Source: an uncultured Paludibacter sp. (GTDB lineage Bacteria > Bacteroidota > Bacteroidia > Bacteroidales > Paludibacteraceae). From it: 40,764 bases of DNA. The stretch lies in NCBI GenBank assembly GCA_937927845.1, contig CALFXE010000270.1:1-40764 (forward strand). The letters run 5' to 3'. The notes beneath the pieces were generated by a model. That model saw nothing but the letters and a program-made list of their open reading frames with translations. It had not been told where the DNA came from and made no database searches. The number at the start of each line of letters is the position of its first letter. The stretch's first letter is position 1. Shown here piece by piece: positions 1 through 10,000 of the stretch. The translations under genes and the position numbers were made by a program.

Positions 1-62
1 TCAGTTGGTAGAGCACTGGTCTCCAAAACCAGGTGTCGGGAGTTCGAGTCTCTCTACCCGTG
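1..62 (+). tRNA. tRNA-Trp (CCA anticodon), 5' end cut by window edge
   Basis: The anticodon arm CTGGT-CTCCAAA-ACCAG is visible with anticodon CCA, which reads the Trp codon UGG. The D-arm (ending GGTAGAGC) and the T-arm GGGAG-TTCGAGT-CTCTC are intact, followed by the 3' acceptor strand TACCCGT and a G discriminator base at 62. About 11 bases (the 5' acceptor strand and start of the D stem) lie before the window. No CCA is encoded directly after the discriminator. The gene is 16 bp upstream of secE. In Bacteroidota this tRNA commonly sits between tuf and secE, so co-transcription with the secE cluster is likely. Confidence 0.95.
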
Positions 63-78
63 CAAATTCTATTTAAAT

Positions 79-270
79 ATGAAAGTAGTAAACTATATCA
101 AAGAGTCGTATAATGAACTTGTCCAAAAAGTGTCGTGGCCTACTCGCACAGAGTTGGTTAACAGTACTGTCGTGGTTTTGATTGCTTCCATCATTATTGC
201 CCTGATAGTATGGCTTATGGACGTTAGTTTTGAGTCTATCATGACTTTCGTGTACGAAAAATTATTGTAA
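79..270 (+). CDS. secE: Preprotein translocase subunit SecE
   Basis: This 63-residue protein is the short single-span form of SecE, the essential clamp-like subunit of the SecYEG inner-membrane translocon. An amphipathic N-terminal region carries the family signature V-S-W-P-T (about residues 18-22). It is followed by one hydrophobic membrane segment (about residues 30-48) and a short C-terminal tail. It lies between tRNA-Trp and nusG, the conserved bacterial arrangement, and ends 21 bp before the nusG start, consistent with one transcript. No oddities are visible. Confidence 0.95.
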   Translation: MKVVNYIKESYNELVQKVSWPTRTELVNSTVVVLIASIIIALIVWLMDVSFESIMTFVYEKLL

Positions 271-277
271 TTAATCA

Positions 278-285
278 AGGAGGAG
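278..285 (+). promoter_or_regulatory. Shine-Dalgarno sequence of nusG
   Basis: AGGAGGAG lies 6 bases before the GTG start codon of nusG. Strong Shine-Dalgarno motifs are uncommon in Bacteroidota, and the neighbouring genes in this cluster show none as clear. It supports use of the non-ATG start. Confidence 0.7.
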
Positions 286-291
286 TAAACA

Positions 292-840
292 GTGTCAGAA
301 ACAACTAATTTCAAATGGTACGTATTACGTGCCTTTAGTGGAAAAGAAAACAAAGTTAAGGAATATATAGATGCTGAAATTAAAAATTCCGATCTTGGTC
401 AATTTGTTTCTCAAGTTGTTATTCCAACTGAAAAGAAGATAATTATTCGTAACGGAAAACATGTCACAAAAGAGATTAATCTCATGCCGGGATATGTTTT
501 GATAGAGGCGAATCTTGTTGGTGAAATACCTCATCGACTACGTCAAGTTCCAAATGTTTTTGGTTTTTTAGAAGAAAAGAATAACGTTCCTACGCCTGTG
601 CGTAGCGCTGAGGTTAACAGAATCCTTGGTGTTGTGGACGAAATTCAGGAGGGTGATATTGATTTACTTACTCCGTTTCTTAAAGACGAGAGCGTTAAAG
701 TGGTTTCAGGACCATTTAATGGATTTACGGGTGTTATTGAGGAGGTCAACAATGAGAGAAAAAAACTTAAAGTTATGGTTTTGGTGTTTGGGCGGAAAAC
801 TCCACTCGAATTATCTTTCAATCAAGTAGAACGGGAATAG
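292..840 (+). CDS. nusG: Transcription termination/antitermination factor NusG (GTG start)
   Basis: NusG binds the RNA polymerase clamp helices and couples transcription to Rho or to the ribosome. The 182-residue protein has an N-terminal NGN domain beginning K-W-Y-V-L-R-A-F-S-G-K-E, with the typical M-P-G-Y-V-L-I segment near residue 65. A C-terminal KOW domain follows (V-x-G-P-F-N-G-F-T-G, about residues 137-146). The start is a GTG at 292: no upstream ATG in frame gives a better fit, and the next residues align with the family N-terminus. A strong purine ribosome-binding stretch AGGAGGAG (278-285) lies 6 bases upstream. Confidence 0.95.
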   Translation: MSETTNFKWYVLRAFSGKENKVKEYIDAEIKNSDLGQFVSQVVIPTEKKIIIRNGKHVTKEINLMPGYVLIEANLVGEIPHRLRQVPNVFGFLEEKNNVPTPVRSAEVNRILGVVDEIQEGDIDLLTPFLKDESVKVVSGPFNGFTGVIEEVNNERKKLKVMVLVFGRKTPLELSFNQVERE

Positions 841-890
841 TTGATTCAGTTACAAATCAATATTCCATTTAATCATCAAAATAAATAATT

Positions 891-1334
891 ATGGCTAAAG
901 AGATTGCTGGACTTATTAAATTACAGATTAAAGGAGGTGCGGCAAACCCATCTCCCCCTGTTGGACCTGCATTAGGTTCGAAAGGGATCAACATTATGGA
1001 GTTTTGCAAACAATTTAATGCCAGAACTCAGGATAAAGCTGGTAAAGTTTTACCTGTTGTCATCACCTACTATACAGATAAATCTTTCGATTTTATTGTA
1101 AAAACTCCTCCAGTAGCTATTCAGTTACTTGAAGTTTCGAAGGCAAAAGGAGGATCAGCAGAGCCTAATCGCAAGAAGGTTGCAGAAATCACTTGGGATC
1201 AGGTTAAACAAATTGCTGAAGATAAAATGGTGGATTTAAACTGTTTTGAGTTAGATGCAGCTATGAAAATGGTTGCAGGTACAGCGAGAAGTATGGGTAT
1301 TGCCGTAAAAGGTAATTTTCCTGGTAATAATTAA
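891..1334 (+). CDS. rplK: 50S ribosomal protein L11
   Basis: L11 is part of the GTPase-associated centre of the large subunit, binding 23S rRNA together with the L10/L12 stalk. The 147-residue length is normal. The N-terminal domain shows the hallmark run K-L-Q-I-K-G-G-A-A-N-P-S-P-P-V-G-P-A-L-G, followed by G-I-N-I-M-E-F-C-K-Q-F-N. The C-terminal rRNA-binding domain ends with G-T-A-R-S-M-G-I-A-V. It is the first gene of the rplKAJL group, 50 bp after nusG, and rplA follows after 15 bp. Confidence 0.97.
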   Translation: MAKEIAGLIKLQIKGGAANPSPPVGPALGSKGINIMEFCKQFNARTQDKAGKVLPVVITYYTDKSFDFIVKTPPVAIQLLEVSKAKGGSAEPNRKKVAEITWDQVKQIAEDKMVDLNCFELDAAMKMVAGTARSMGIAVKGNFPGNN

Positions 1335-1349
1335 AAAATAACTTCAATA

Positions 1350-2051
1350 ATGAGTAAACTAACAAAAAATCAAAAGTTGGCGAGTGCAAAAGTTGAAGCG
1401 GGAAAAGCCTATACATTAAAGGAAGCAGCTGAATTAGTTAAAGAAATTACAACTACAAAATTCGATGCTTCTGTTGATATTGATGTACGCTTAGGTGTTG
1501 ACCCACGTAAAGCCAACCAAATGGTACGCGGTGTAGTATCGCTGCCAAACGGGACCGGAAAACAAGTTAGGGTTCTTGCATTATGTACACCCGATCAGGA
1601 AGCTGCGGCTACAGAAGCCGGTGCTGACTATGTCGGCCTCGATGAATATATCGATAAAATTAAAGGCGGTTGGACTGATGTTGATGTAATAATCACCATG
1701 CCTGCTATTATGGGTAAATTAGGCGCTTTGGGTCGTGTGCTCGGTCCTCGCGGATTAATGCCAAACCCTAAAAGCGGAACAGTAACCAACGATGTTGCGG
1801 GTGCAGTTAAAGAGGTAAAACAGGGTAAAATTGATTTTAAAGTTGATAAAGCTGGTATTGTTCACACATCAATCGGTAAAGTTTCATTTACAGCAGATAT
1901 GATAGTTGAAAATGCTCAAGAATTTATTCAAACATTAATCAAATTAAAACCGACTGCTGCTAAAGGTACCTATGTTAAGAGCATTTATCTTTCGAGCACA
2001 ATGAGTCTGGGTGTTAAAATAGACCCAAAATCAGTTGACGACAAAATTTAA
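1350..2051 (+). CDS. rplA: 50S ribosomal protein L1
   Basis: L1 forms the mobile L1 stalk near the ribosomal E site and in many bacteria represses its own operon by binding the mRNA. The 233-residue protein has the expected length. The family signature around G-R-V-L-G-P-R-G-L-M-P-N-P-K-S-G-T-V (about residues 127-144) is intact, as is the C-terminal K-G-T-Y-V-K-S-I-Y-L-S-S-T-M. It is followed only 6 bp later by rplJ, leaving no room for a separate L10 leader of the E. coli type. Confidence 0.97.
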   Translation: MSKLTKNQKLASAKVEAGKAYTLKEAAELVKEITTTKFDASVDIDVRLGVDPRKANQMVRGVVSLPNGTGKQVRVLALCTPDQEAAATEAGADYVGLDEYIDKIKGGWTDVDVIITMPAIMGKLGALGRVLGPRGLMPNPKSGTVTNDVAGAVKEVKQGKIDFKVDKAGIVHTSIGKVSFTADMIVENAQEFIQTLIKLKPTAAKGTYVKSIYLSSTMSLGVKIDPKSVDDKI

Positions 2052-2057
2052 AAGTGT

Positions 2058-2579
2058 ATGAAAAAGGAAGATAAAAGCGTAATAATAGAACAACTTGAAT
2101 CAACGATTCAATCATATGCACATTTCTATTTGGCAGATATCGGCGGCTTAAATGCCGAAGATACAAGCCAGCTTAGAAGAAGCTGCTATAAACAAGATAT
2201 TAAACTTGTTGTAGTTAAAAATACTTTATTAAAAAGAGCACTTGAAAATTCAGGTGTCGATTTTAATGAATTATACGGTTCTTTAAAAGGGGAAACATCA
2301 CTGTTACTATCAAATAATGGTAATGCTCCTGCCAAACTTATTAAAGATTTTAGTAAGACAAACAAAGCAAAAAAACCGGTATTAAAAGCTGCATATGTTG
2401 AGGAATCTTTCTATATAGGTGAAAACCAATTAGAAACGTTGATTTCGATTAAGAGTAAAAACGAACTTATCGGTGAGATTATCGGATTGTTGCAATCTCC
2501 TGTTAAGAACGTTGTGTCCGCACTCCAATCAGGAGGTACAACTATTCACGGCGTGTTAAAAACACTGTCCGAGAGATAA
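2058..2579 (+). CDS. rplJ: 50S ribosomal protein L10
   Basis: L10 anchors the L7/L12 dimers to the 50S subunit. The 173-residue protein opens with M-K-K-E-D-K-S-V-I-I-E-Q-L and has the conserved V-V-K-N-T-L-L-K-R-A-L segment (about residues 52-62). The C-terminal helix, which binds L7/L12, includes the segment V-V-S-A-L-Q-S-G. It begins 6 bp after rplA and precedes rplL by 42 bp, so L10 and L12 are co-transcribed. Confidence 0.96.
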   Translation: MKKEDKSVIIEQLESTIQSYAHFYLADIGGLNAEDTSQLRRSCYKQDIKLVVVKNTLLKRALENSGVDFNELYGSLKGETSLLLSNNGNAPAKLIKDFSKTNKAKKPVLKAAYVEESFYIGENQLETLISIKSKNELIGEIIGLLQSPVKNVVSALQSGGTTIHGVLKTLSER

Positions 2580-2621
2580 AAACTAAAAATAAAACAAATA
2601 AATTCTATAAAAATTAAGACA

Positions 2622-3002
2622 ATGGCAGATTTAAAAGCTTTTGCAGAACAATTAGTTAACTTAACAGTTAAAGAAGTAAATGAGTTAGCTCAAATTTTAA
2701 AAGACGAATATGGTATCGAGCCTGCTGCTGCAGCTGTAGCTGTTGCTGCTGGTCCTGCTGCCGGTGGTGCTGCTGAAGCAGTAGAAGAAAAATCATCATT
2801 TGATGTTATTCTAAAAGCAGCCGGTGCAAATAAATTGGCAATCGTTAAGTTAGTAAAAGAACTTACAGGTCTTGGCTTGAAAGAAGCTAAAGATTTAGTT
2901 GATGCTGCTCCTTCCGCAATTAAAGAAGGTGTAACAAAAGACGAAGCCGATGCCCTTAACAAAGCTTTAACTGAAGGCGGAGCTGAAGTTGAACTTAAGT
3001 AA
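2622..3002 (+). CDS. rplL: 50S ribosomal protein L7/L12
   Basis: This 126-residue protein is the multicopy stalk protein that recruits translational GTPases. An N-terminal dimerisation domain (about residues 1-33) is followed by a flexible Ala/Gly/Val-rich hinge (about residues 34-55). The conserved C-terminal domain contains K-L-A-I-V-K-L-V-K-E-L-T-G-L-G-L-K-E-A-K and ends G-G-A-E-V-E-L-K. It is followed by a hairpin-containing spacer of 144 bp before rpoB. Confidence 0.97.
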   Translation: MADLKAFAEQLVNLTVKEVNELAQILKDEYGIEPAAAAVAVAAGPAAGGAAEAVEEKSSFDVILKAAGANKLAIVKLVKELTGLGLKEAKDLVDAAPSAIKEGVTKDEADALNKALTEGGAEVELK

Positions 3003-3030
3003 AATAAAATTGCCTGATTATCAGGAACAT

Positions 3031-3069
3031 GGTTTAGTTTCCCTCGATTAGAGGGATTCTAAACCTTTT
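3031..3069 (+). terminator. Hairpin in rplL-rpoB spacer, possible partial terminator/attenuator
   Basis: GGTTTAG..TCCCTC (3031-3045) pairs with GAGGGA..CTAAACC (3051-3065) around a 5-base loop, with a small TT/TT internal mismatch, and TTTT follows. A smaller hairpin CCTGA-TTA-TCAGG (3013-3025) precedes it. In E. coli this spacer holds a partial terminator that lowers rpoBC expression relative to ribosomal proteins, and a similar role is inferred here. The T-run is short, so full termination is unlikely. Confidence 0.6.
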
Positions 3070-3088
3070 CATGTCTGTATTAATTAGT

Positions 3089-3106
3089 AACTCATAAGTG
3101 TGAGTT
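3089..3106 (+). other. Small inverted repeat upstream of rpoB
   Basis: AACTCA (3089-3094) and TGAGTT (3101-3106) form a 6-bp stem with a 6-base loop, 41 bases before the rpoB ATG. It could be an additional leader hairpin. No clear Bacteroidota promoter (TTTG ... TAnnTTTG) is seen here. Confidence 0.3.
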
Positions 3107-3146
3107 AATTTTCAAGTTCACTGCATCAATTATAAACTCTTTGAAC

Positions 3147-6100
3147 ATGTCTTCATTAAATAAAGATCAAAGAATCAATTTTGCTTCCATAAAAAATCAG
3201 TTCGATTATCCCGACTTCCTGGAAGTGCAATTAAAAGCTTTTCATGACTTTTTTCAGATGGATACTTCTCCTGAAGAAAGAAAAAAAGAGGGTCTCTATC
3301 AAGTGTTTTTAGAAAATTTCCCTATAGCTGACACTCGTAATAATTTTATTCTTGAATTTCTCGATTATTATGTCGATCCACCAAGATATTCTATAGAAGA
3401 ATGTGTTGAAAGAGGTTTGACATATTCCATACCTCTAAAAGCTAAGTTAAAATTATACTGTACAGACCCTGATCATGAGGATTTTGATACAGTAATTCAA
3501 GATGTATACTTGGGACCTATCCCATACATGACTCCTAAAGGAACATTTGTTATAAATGGAGCTGAACGAGTGATTGTTTCTCAATTACACAGATCCCCGG
3601 GTGTTTTCTTCGGACAAAGTATGCATGCCAATGGTACTAAACTTTATTCTGCACGTATTATTCCTTTCCGCGGATCGTGGATTGAATTTGCTACAGACAT
3701 AAACAATGTGATGTATGCTTACATCGACAGAAAAAAGAAATTACCTGTTACAACTTTGTTGCGTGCTATCGGTTTTGAAAGCGACAAAGATATCCTTGAA
3801 ATATTTAATCTGGCAGAAGAAATTAAAGTAAACAAAGCCAGCCTAAAAAAGGTAATTGGTCAGAAATTAGCTGCCCGCGTTTTAAAAAGTTGGGTAGAAG
3901 ATTTTGTTGACGAGGATACCGGTGAGGTTGTAAGTATTGAAAGAAACGAAATAGTAATCGATCGCGGAACCATCCTCGAGGCTAAACATATTGATGAAAT
4001 TACCGAGTCAGGTACACAAACTATCCTTGTAGATAAAATTGATGCTAATCAAAGCGATTATGCAATTATATACAATACCCTTCAAAAAGATCCAAGTAAC
4101 TCTGAAAAGGAAGCTGTCGTATATATCTACAGACAGCTAAGAAATGCTGTGCCTGCTGATGATTCTACTGCCCGTGAGGTAATCAACAATCTGTTCTTCT
4201 CAGAAAAGAGATACGATTTGGGCGATGTGGGAAGATTCAGAATCAATAGAAAATTAAATTTATCAATTAGTCCTGATGTTAAAATATTAACAAAAGAAGA
4301 TATAATTGAAATTATTAAATATTTAATCGAATTAATAAATTCCAAAGCTGAAGTTGATGATATCGACCACTTAAGTAATCGTAGGGTACGTACTGTAGGT
4401 GAACAAATGTTTAATCAGTTTGGAGTTGGACTTTCACGTATGGCTCGCACCATAAGAGAAAGAATGAATGTTCGTGACAATGAGGTGTTTACTCCAATTG
4501 ATTTGATTAATGCAAAGAGTATTTCTTCTGTAATTAATTCTTTCTTTGGAACTAATGCTTTGTCTCAGTTTATGGATCAACAAAATCCATTGGCTGAAAT
4601 AACTCATAAGCGCCGTATGTCAGCTTTAGGACCAGGCGGTCTGTCACGTGAACGTGCAGGCTTTGAGGTTCGTGACGTGCATTATACACACTACGGTCGT
4701 TTATGTCCGATTGAAACTCCTGAAGGTCCGAACATCGGTTTGATATCTTCTCTTTGTATTTATGCTAAAATCAATGATTTAGGATTTATCTCAACACCAT
4801 ATAGAATAGTTAATAATTCGGTTGTTGATCTAAGTGAAAACGGAATCAAATATTATACTGCTGAAGAAGAAGAGAATCTGACTGTTGCACAAGGTAATGC
4901 TCCATTAAATGAAAATGGAACATTTATTCGCAATAAAGTCAAATCACGTTATGGTGCTGATTTCCCTGTTGTAGAACCTGAAAAAGTAGACTTGATGGAC
5001 GTTGCTCCATCGCAGATTGCTTCTATTGCAGCAGCTTTGATACCTTTCTTGGAGCATGATGACGCAAACCGTGCCTTAATGGGTTCGAATATGATGCGTC
5101 AGGCAGTTCCATTATTAAGATGCGAAGCACCTATAGTTGGGACAGGAATCGAAGGACAGTTAATCAGAGATTCAAGAACACAGATTGTTGCTGAAGGTAA
5201 TGGTGTCGTTGAATATGTTGATGCTGAAAGTATAAAGATCAAATACGATCGCACAGAATTGGAAGATTTTGTCAGCTTCGATTCTTCGGTGAAAGAATAT
5301 AAATTACCGAAATTCATTAAGACAAATCAAAATACTACTATAGATTTGAGATCTTTGGTTCGCAAAGGAGATAGAGTTTCTCCCGGAATGATTTTAACTG
5401 AAGGTTATTCAACTCAAAATGGTGAATTAGCAATCGGAAAGAATCTCAAAGTTGCATTTATGCCTTGGAAAGGGTATAATTTCGAGGATGCTATCGTTAT
5501 AAATGAAGCTCTTGTTCGTGACGATGTATTTACATCTGTTCATGTTGTAGAGCAACTTTTAGAAGTACGCGAAACGAAACGAGGAGTTGAAGAATTTACT
5601 TCCGACATACCAAATGTTAGCGAAGAAGCTACAAAAGATTTGGATGAAAATGGTATAATTCGTGTCGGTGCTCGCATTGAGCCGGGTGATATTATTATTG
5701 GTAAGATTACTCCTAAAGGAGAATCTGATCCTTCTCCGGAAGAAAAATTACTTAGAGCTATATTTGGCGACAAAGCAGGTGATGTGAAAGATGCTTCTTT
5801 GAAAGCAACTCCATCATTATCAGGAGTGGTTATCGCAAAACGTTTATTCTCTAAAGCTCAAAAGAATAAGAAATCTAAATTGGCAGACAAAGCAATTCTT
5901 CCTAAATTAGATGAAGAATTTGAAGCTCAAGCAGCAGTTTTAAGAAACACTCTTATTGAAAAACTGATGACTTTAACAGCCGATAAAGCTTCTGCCGGTG
6001 TGAAAGATTTTTTAGGTACTGATCTGATTTCAAGAAATAGTAAATTCACTGAAGAAAGACTGCGTGAAATTGATTATACAAGCGTTCAATTGAGTAAATG

Positions 6101-6959
6101 GACACAAGATAATCAAAAAAACGAGCTGATAAGACACGTGATTTTGAATTATTTGAAGAAATATAAAGAGCTTGATGCTCAGCTTAAACGCCAGAAGTTT
6201 AACATTACTATCGGTGATGAACTTCCTGCCGGTATCGTTCAGGTGGCAAAAGTTTATATTGCTAAAAAACGTAAAATACGTGTAGGTGATAAAATGGCGG
6301 GACGCCACGGTAATAAAGGTATAGTTTCACGTATCGTTCGTCAGGAAGATATGCCTTTCTTAGCTGATGGTACTCCGGTTGATATAGTTCTTAACCCATT
6401 AGGCGTGCCTTCTCGTATGAATCTCGGGCAGATTTTCGAAACTGTGTTAGGTTGGGCAGGTAAAGAATTGGGCGTTCGTTTTGCAACTCCTATTTTCGAC
6501 GGTGCAAACTTAGAAGATTTGAATATCTGGACTGAAAAAGCAGGACTGCCACAATATGGTAAAACATATCTATACGATGGTGGTACAGGTGAACGATTCG
6601 ACCAGGCAGCAACTGTAGGTATAATTTATATGCTTAAATTGGGACACATGGTTGAAGATAAAATGCATGCTCGTTCTATTGGACCATATTCATTAATTAC
6701 GCAGCAGCCTCTTGGTGGTAAAGCACAATTTGGTGGTCAGAGATTTGGAGAAATGGAGGTTTGGGCACTTGAAGCATTTGGTGCTGCACATATACTTCAA
6801 GAGATTTTAACTGTAAAATCTGATGATGTTATCGGACGTGCACGTACTTATGAAGCTATTGTAAAAGGAGATCCAATGCCAACTCCCGGAATTCCGGAAT
6901 CACTCAATGTATTGCTTCATGAACTGAGAGGGCTTGGCTTAAGTGTCAATCTGGAATAA
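3147..6959 (+). CDS. rpoB: DNA-directed RNA polymerase subunit beta
   Basis: This is the beta subunit of RNA polymerase, of full length (1270 residues). The open frame extends to a TTG at 3141, but the ATG at 3147 gives the usual Bacteroidales N-terminus M-S-S followed by R-I-N-F-A-S, so that start is preferred. The rifampicin pocket reads L-S-Q-F-M-D-Q-Q-N-P-L and T-H-K-R-R-M-S-A-L-G-P-G-G-L, with the wild-type Asp, His and Ser at the usual resistance positions. Also intact are R-L-C-P-I-E-T-P-E-G-P-N-I-G-L-I, M-A-G-R-H-G-N-K-G and, near the C-terminus, G-G-K-A-Q-F-G-G-Q-R-F-G-E-M-E. rpoC follows after 54 bp. Confidence 0.97.
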   Translation: MSSLNKDQRINFASIKNQFDYPDFLEVQLKAFHDFFQMDTSPEERKKEGLYQVFLENFPIADTRNNFILEFLDYYVDPPRYSIEECVERGLTYSIPLKAKLKLYCTDPDHEDFDTVIQDVYLGPIPYMTPKGTFVINGAERVIVSQLHRSPGVFFGQSMHANGTKLYSARIIPFRGSWIEFATDINNVMYAYIDRKKKLPVTTLLRAIGFESDKDILEIFNLAEEIKVNKASLKKVIGQKLAARVLKSWVEDFVDEDTGEVVSIERNEIVIDRGTILEAKHIDEITESGTQTILVDKIDANQSDYAIIYNTLQKDPSNSEKEAVVYIYRQLRNAVPADDSTAREVINNLFFSEKRYDLGDVGRFRINRKLNLSISPDVKILTKEDIIEIIKYLIELINSKAEVDDIDHLSNRRVRTVGEQMFNQFGVGLSRMARTIRERMNVRDNEVFTPIDLINAKSISSVINSFFGTNALSQFMDQQNPLAEITHKRRMSALGPGGLSRERAGFEVRDVHYTHYGRLCPIETPEGPNIGLISSLCIYAKINDLGFISTPYRIVNNSVVDLSENGIKYYTAEEEENLTVAQGNAPLNENGTFIRNKVKSRYGADFPVVEPEKVDLMDVAPSQIASIAAALIPFLEHDDANRALMGSNMMRQAVPLLRCEAPIVGTGIEGQLIRDSRTQIVAEGNGVVEYVDAESIKIKYDRTELEDFVSFDSSVKEYKLPKFIKTNQNTTIDLRSLVRKGDRVSPGMILTEGYSTQNGELAIGKNLKVAFMPWKGYNFEDAIVINEALVRDDVFTSVHVVEQLLEVRETKRGVEEFTSDIPNVSEEATKDLDENGIIRVGARIEPGDIIIGKITPKGESDPSPEEKLLRAIFGDKAGDVKDASLKATPSLSGVVIAKRLFSKAQKNKKSKLADKAILPKLDEEFEAQAAVLRNTLIEKLMTLTADKASAGVKDFLGTDLISRNSKFTEERLREIDYTSVQLSKWTQDNQKNELIRHVILNYLKKYKELDAQLKRQKFNITIGDELPAGIVQVAKVYIAKKRKIRVGDKMAGRHGNKGIVSRIVRQEDMPFLADGTPVDIVLNPLGVPSRMNLGQIFETVLGWAGKELGVRFATPIFDGANLEDLNIWTEKAGLPQYGKTYLYDGGTGERFDQAATVGIIYMLKLGHMVEDKMHARSIGPYSLITQQPLGGKAQFGGQRFGEMEVWALEAFGAAHILQEILTVKSDDVIGRARTYEAIVKGDPMPTPGIPESLNVLLHELRGLGLSVNLE

Positions 6960-7013
6960 TTGCTCAAACAATTTTACAGTTCAACAATTTAACGATTAAA
7001 CAAAAAAAGATAT

Positions 7014-10000
7014 ATGGCTTTTAAAATTGAGAATAGAAACAAAGGTAATTATAATAAAATATCTATCGGTTTAGCATCGCCTGAAGAGATTTTAAAATTA
7101 TCCAGCGGAGAGGTACTCAAGCCTGAGACAATAAACTACCGCACATATAAGCCGGAACGGGACGGTCTGTTTTGCGAAAGAATTTTCGGTCCTACTAAAG
7201 ATTTCGAATGTCATTGCGGTAAATACAAACGTATAAGATACAAAGGTATTGTTTGTGACAGATGTGGAGTTGAAGTTACAGAAAAAAAGGTTAGAAGAGA
7301 ACGTGTTGGTCACATACAGCTTGTTGTGCCAGTTGCACACATCTGGTATTTCCGTTCATTACCTAATAAAATAGGTTATCTGCTTGGAATGTCTACTAAA
7401 AAATTAGACGCAATAATTTATTATGAAAAATATATTATTATTCAAGCCGGTGCTGCTGATAATGGTGAAAACTTTATAGACGGAGAATTAATTTCTGAAG
7501 AAGAATATTTAGATATTTTAGAATCTCTACCCAGAGAAAATCAAATGTTAGATGATACTGACCCAAACAAATTCATAGCGAAAATGGGTGCAGAAGCAAT
7601 CTACGATCTGCTTTCTCGTCTTGATTTAGATTCTTTATCTAATGAATTACGCCATAAAGCAAAAAATGATACATCGCAACAACGTAAAAGCGAAGCTCTG
7701 AAAAGATTACAAATCGTTGAATCGTTCCGTGCTTCTAAAATGCGTAACAAACCGGAATGGATGATTGTTAAGATAGTGCCGGTAATTCCACCCGAATTGC
7801 GACCTCTTGTTCCTTTAGATGGTGGTCGTTTTGCTACATCCGACTTGAATGATTTGTATCGTCGAGTTATTATACGTAACAACCGTCTGAAAAGGCTTAT
7901 TGAGATTAAAGCACCTGAGGTTATTCTCAGAAATGAAAAACGTATGCTTCAGGAAGCAGTCGACTCACTATTTGATAACTCAAGAAAATCAAATGCTGTT
8001 AAAACTGATGCAAACCGTCCGCTAAAATCTTTATCCGATTCATTAAAAGGTAAGCAAGGTCGTTTCCGTCAAAACCTTTTGGGTAAACGTGTCGACTATT
8101 CAGCTCGTTCGGTTATTGTTGTAGGTCCTGAACTCAAAATGCATGAGTGTGGTTTACCTAAAGATATGGCTGCCGAATTGTACAAACCATTCGTTATCCG
8201 CAAGTTAATAGAACGTGGAATCGTCAAGACAGTTAAGTCAGCGAAGAAAATCGTAGATAGAAAAGATCCTGTGATATGGGATATTTTAGAATACGTAATG
8301 AAGGGACATCCTGTGTTACTTAACCGTGCTCCTACTCTTCACCGTCTTGGTATTCAGGCGTTTCAGCCGAAAATGATTGAGGGTATGGCTATCCAGTTAC
8401 ATCCGCTTTCCTGTACTGCATTTAACGCCGACTTTGATGGTGACCAGATGGCTGTTCATTTACCACTTGGCAATGAAGCAATTCTTGAAGCACAGATGTT
8501 AATGCTGGCATCTCATAATATTCTTAACCCTGCTAATGGTGCCCCTATTACAGTGCCTTCGCAGGACATGGTTTTAGGACTATATTATATAACGAAACCT
8601 CGCATGAAAGCTCTGGGTGAAGGACTTATTTTCTATTCACCTGAAGAAGCAGAAATTGCATATAATGAGGGAAAGGTTGACTTACATGCAATTATTAAAG
8701 TCAGATTAAATACTAAAAACTCTGACGGAAATATCGAAAAGCAGATTATTGAAACTACTGTTGGACGAATATTATTTAATAAATGTGTTCCTCAAGAGGT
8801 TGGTTATATCAATGAATTACTTTCAAAGAAATCTTTAAGAGATATTATTGGTACTGTTATCGAAGTTAGTGGCGTTTCACGTACAGCTCAGTTCCTTGAT
8901 GAAATTAAAGATTTGGGTTATAGCATGGCATTTAAAGGAGGGTTATCTTTCAATTTGAATGATGTTATTATTCCTGATGAAAAAGAAAAACTTATAGTTG
9001 AAGGTAACGAAGAAGTAGAGGAAATTACTAATTTATATAAAAACGGATTTATCACTGATAAAGAACGTTATAATCAGGTTATTGATACCTGGACACATAT
9101 CAACTCTAAATTAGGCAATATATTGATGCAGCAATTATCATCCGACAATCAAGGATTTAATTCTGTGTATATGATGCTTGATTCGGGAGCGCGTGGTTCT
9201 AAAGACCAAATTCGTCAGTTGTCAGGTATGCGTGGATTGATGGCAAAACCTCAAAAAACAGGAGCCGAAGGTGGCCAGATTATTGAAAACCCGATTTTAT
9301 CAAACTTTAAAGAAGGTCTTTCCGTATTAGAGTACTTTATTTCAACTCACGGTGCGAGAAAAGGTTTGGCTGATACTGCTTTGAAAACTGCTGATGCCGG
9401 ATATTTAACTCGTCGTCTTGTTGACGTATCGCAAGATGTTATTATTGCAGAAGACGACTGCGGAACATTACGTGGATTAACAGCCGTTGAGATAAAAAGT
9501 AATGAAGAGGTTATATCATCTTTATATGAAAGAATTTTAGGTAGAGTTTCGGTTCATGATGTATATCATCCTATGACGGGCAACTTAATTGTTGCTGCAG
9601 GTGAACAAATAACCGAGTCTTTAGCAAAAATTATTCAAGAATCACCTATTGAAAGAGTTGAAATTCGTTCAGTGTTGACTTGTGAGTCAAAAAAAGGTGT
9701 TTGTGCAAAATGTTATGGACGTAATCTTGCAACCGGAAAAATGGTTCATCAGGGAGAAGCTGTGGGTGTTATTGCCGCTCAGTCTATTGGAGAGCCAGGT
9801 ACACAGTTAACACTTCGTACATTCCATGTCGGTGGTATTGCTTCAAATATTGCAGCCGAATCGAAAATTATTCTTAGATACGATGGACGTATTGAGTTTG
9901 ATGAATTGAGGTCTGTTTCTGTAAAAGATGATAATGGCTCTGAATATCAGATTGTTGTAAGCCGATTAGCAGAAATGAGAGTAATTGACACAAAAACAGA

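Noticed and set aside
93..353. 86-codon open frame on the - strand over secE/nusG
   Set aside because: It is antisense to two conserved genes and has no recognisable motif.
3141..3146. TTG start for rpoB adding two residues
   Set aside because: The ATG at 3147 gives the normal family N-terminus and is the more usual start codon.
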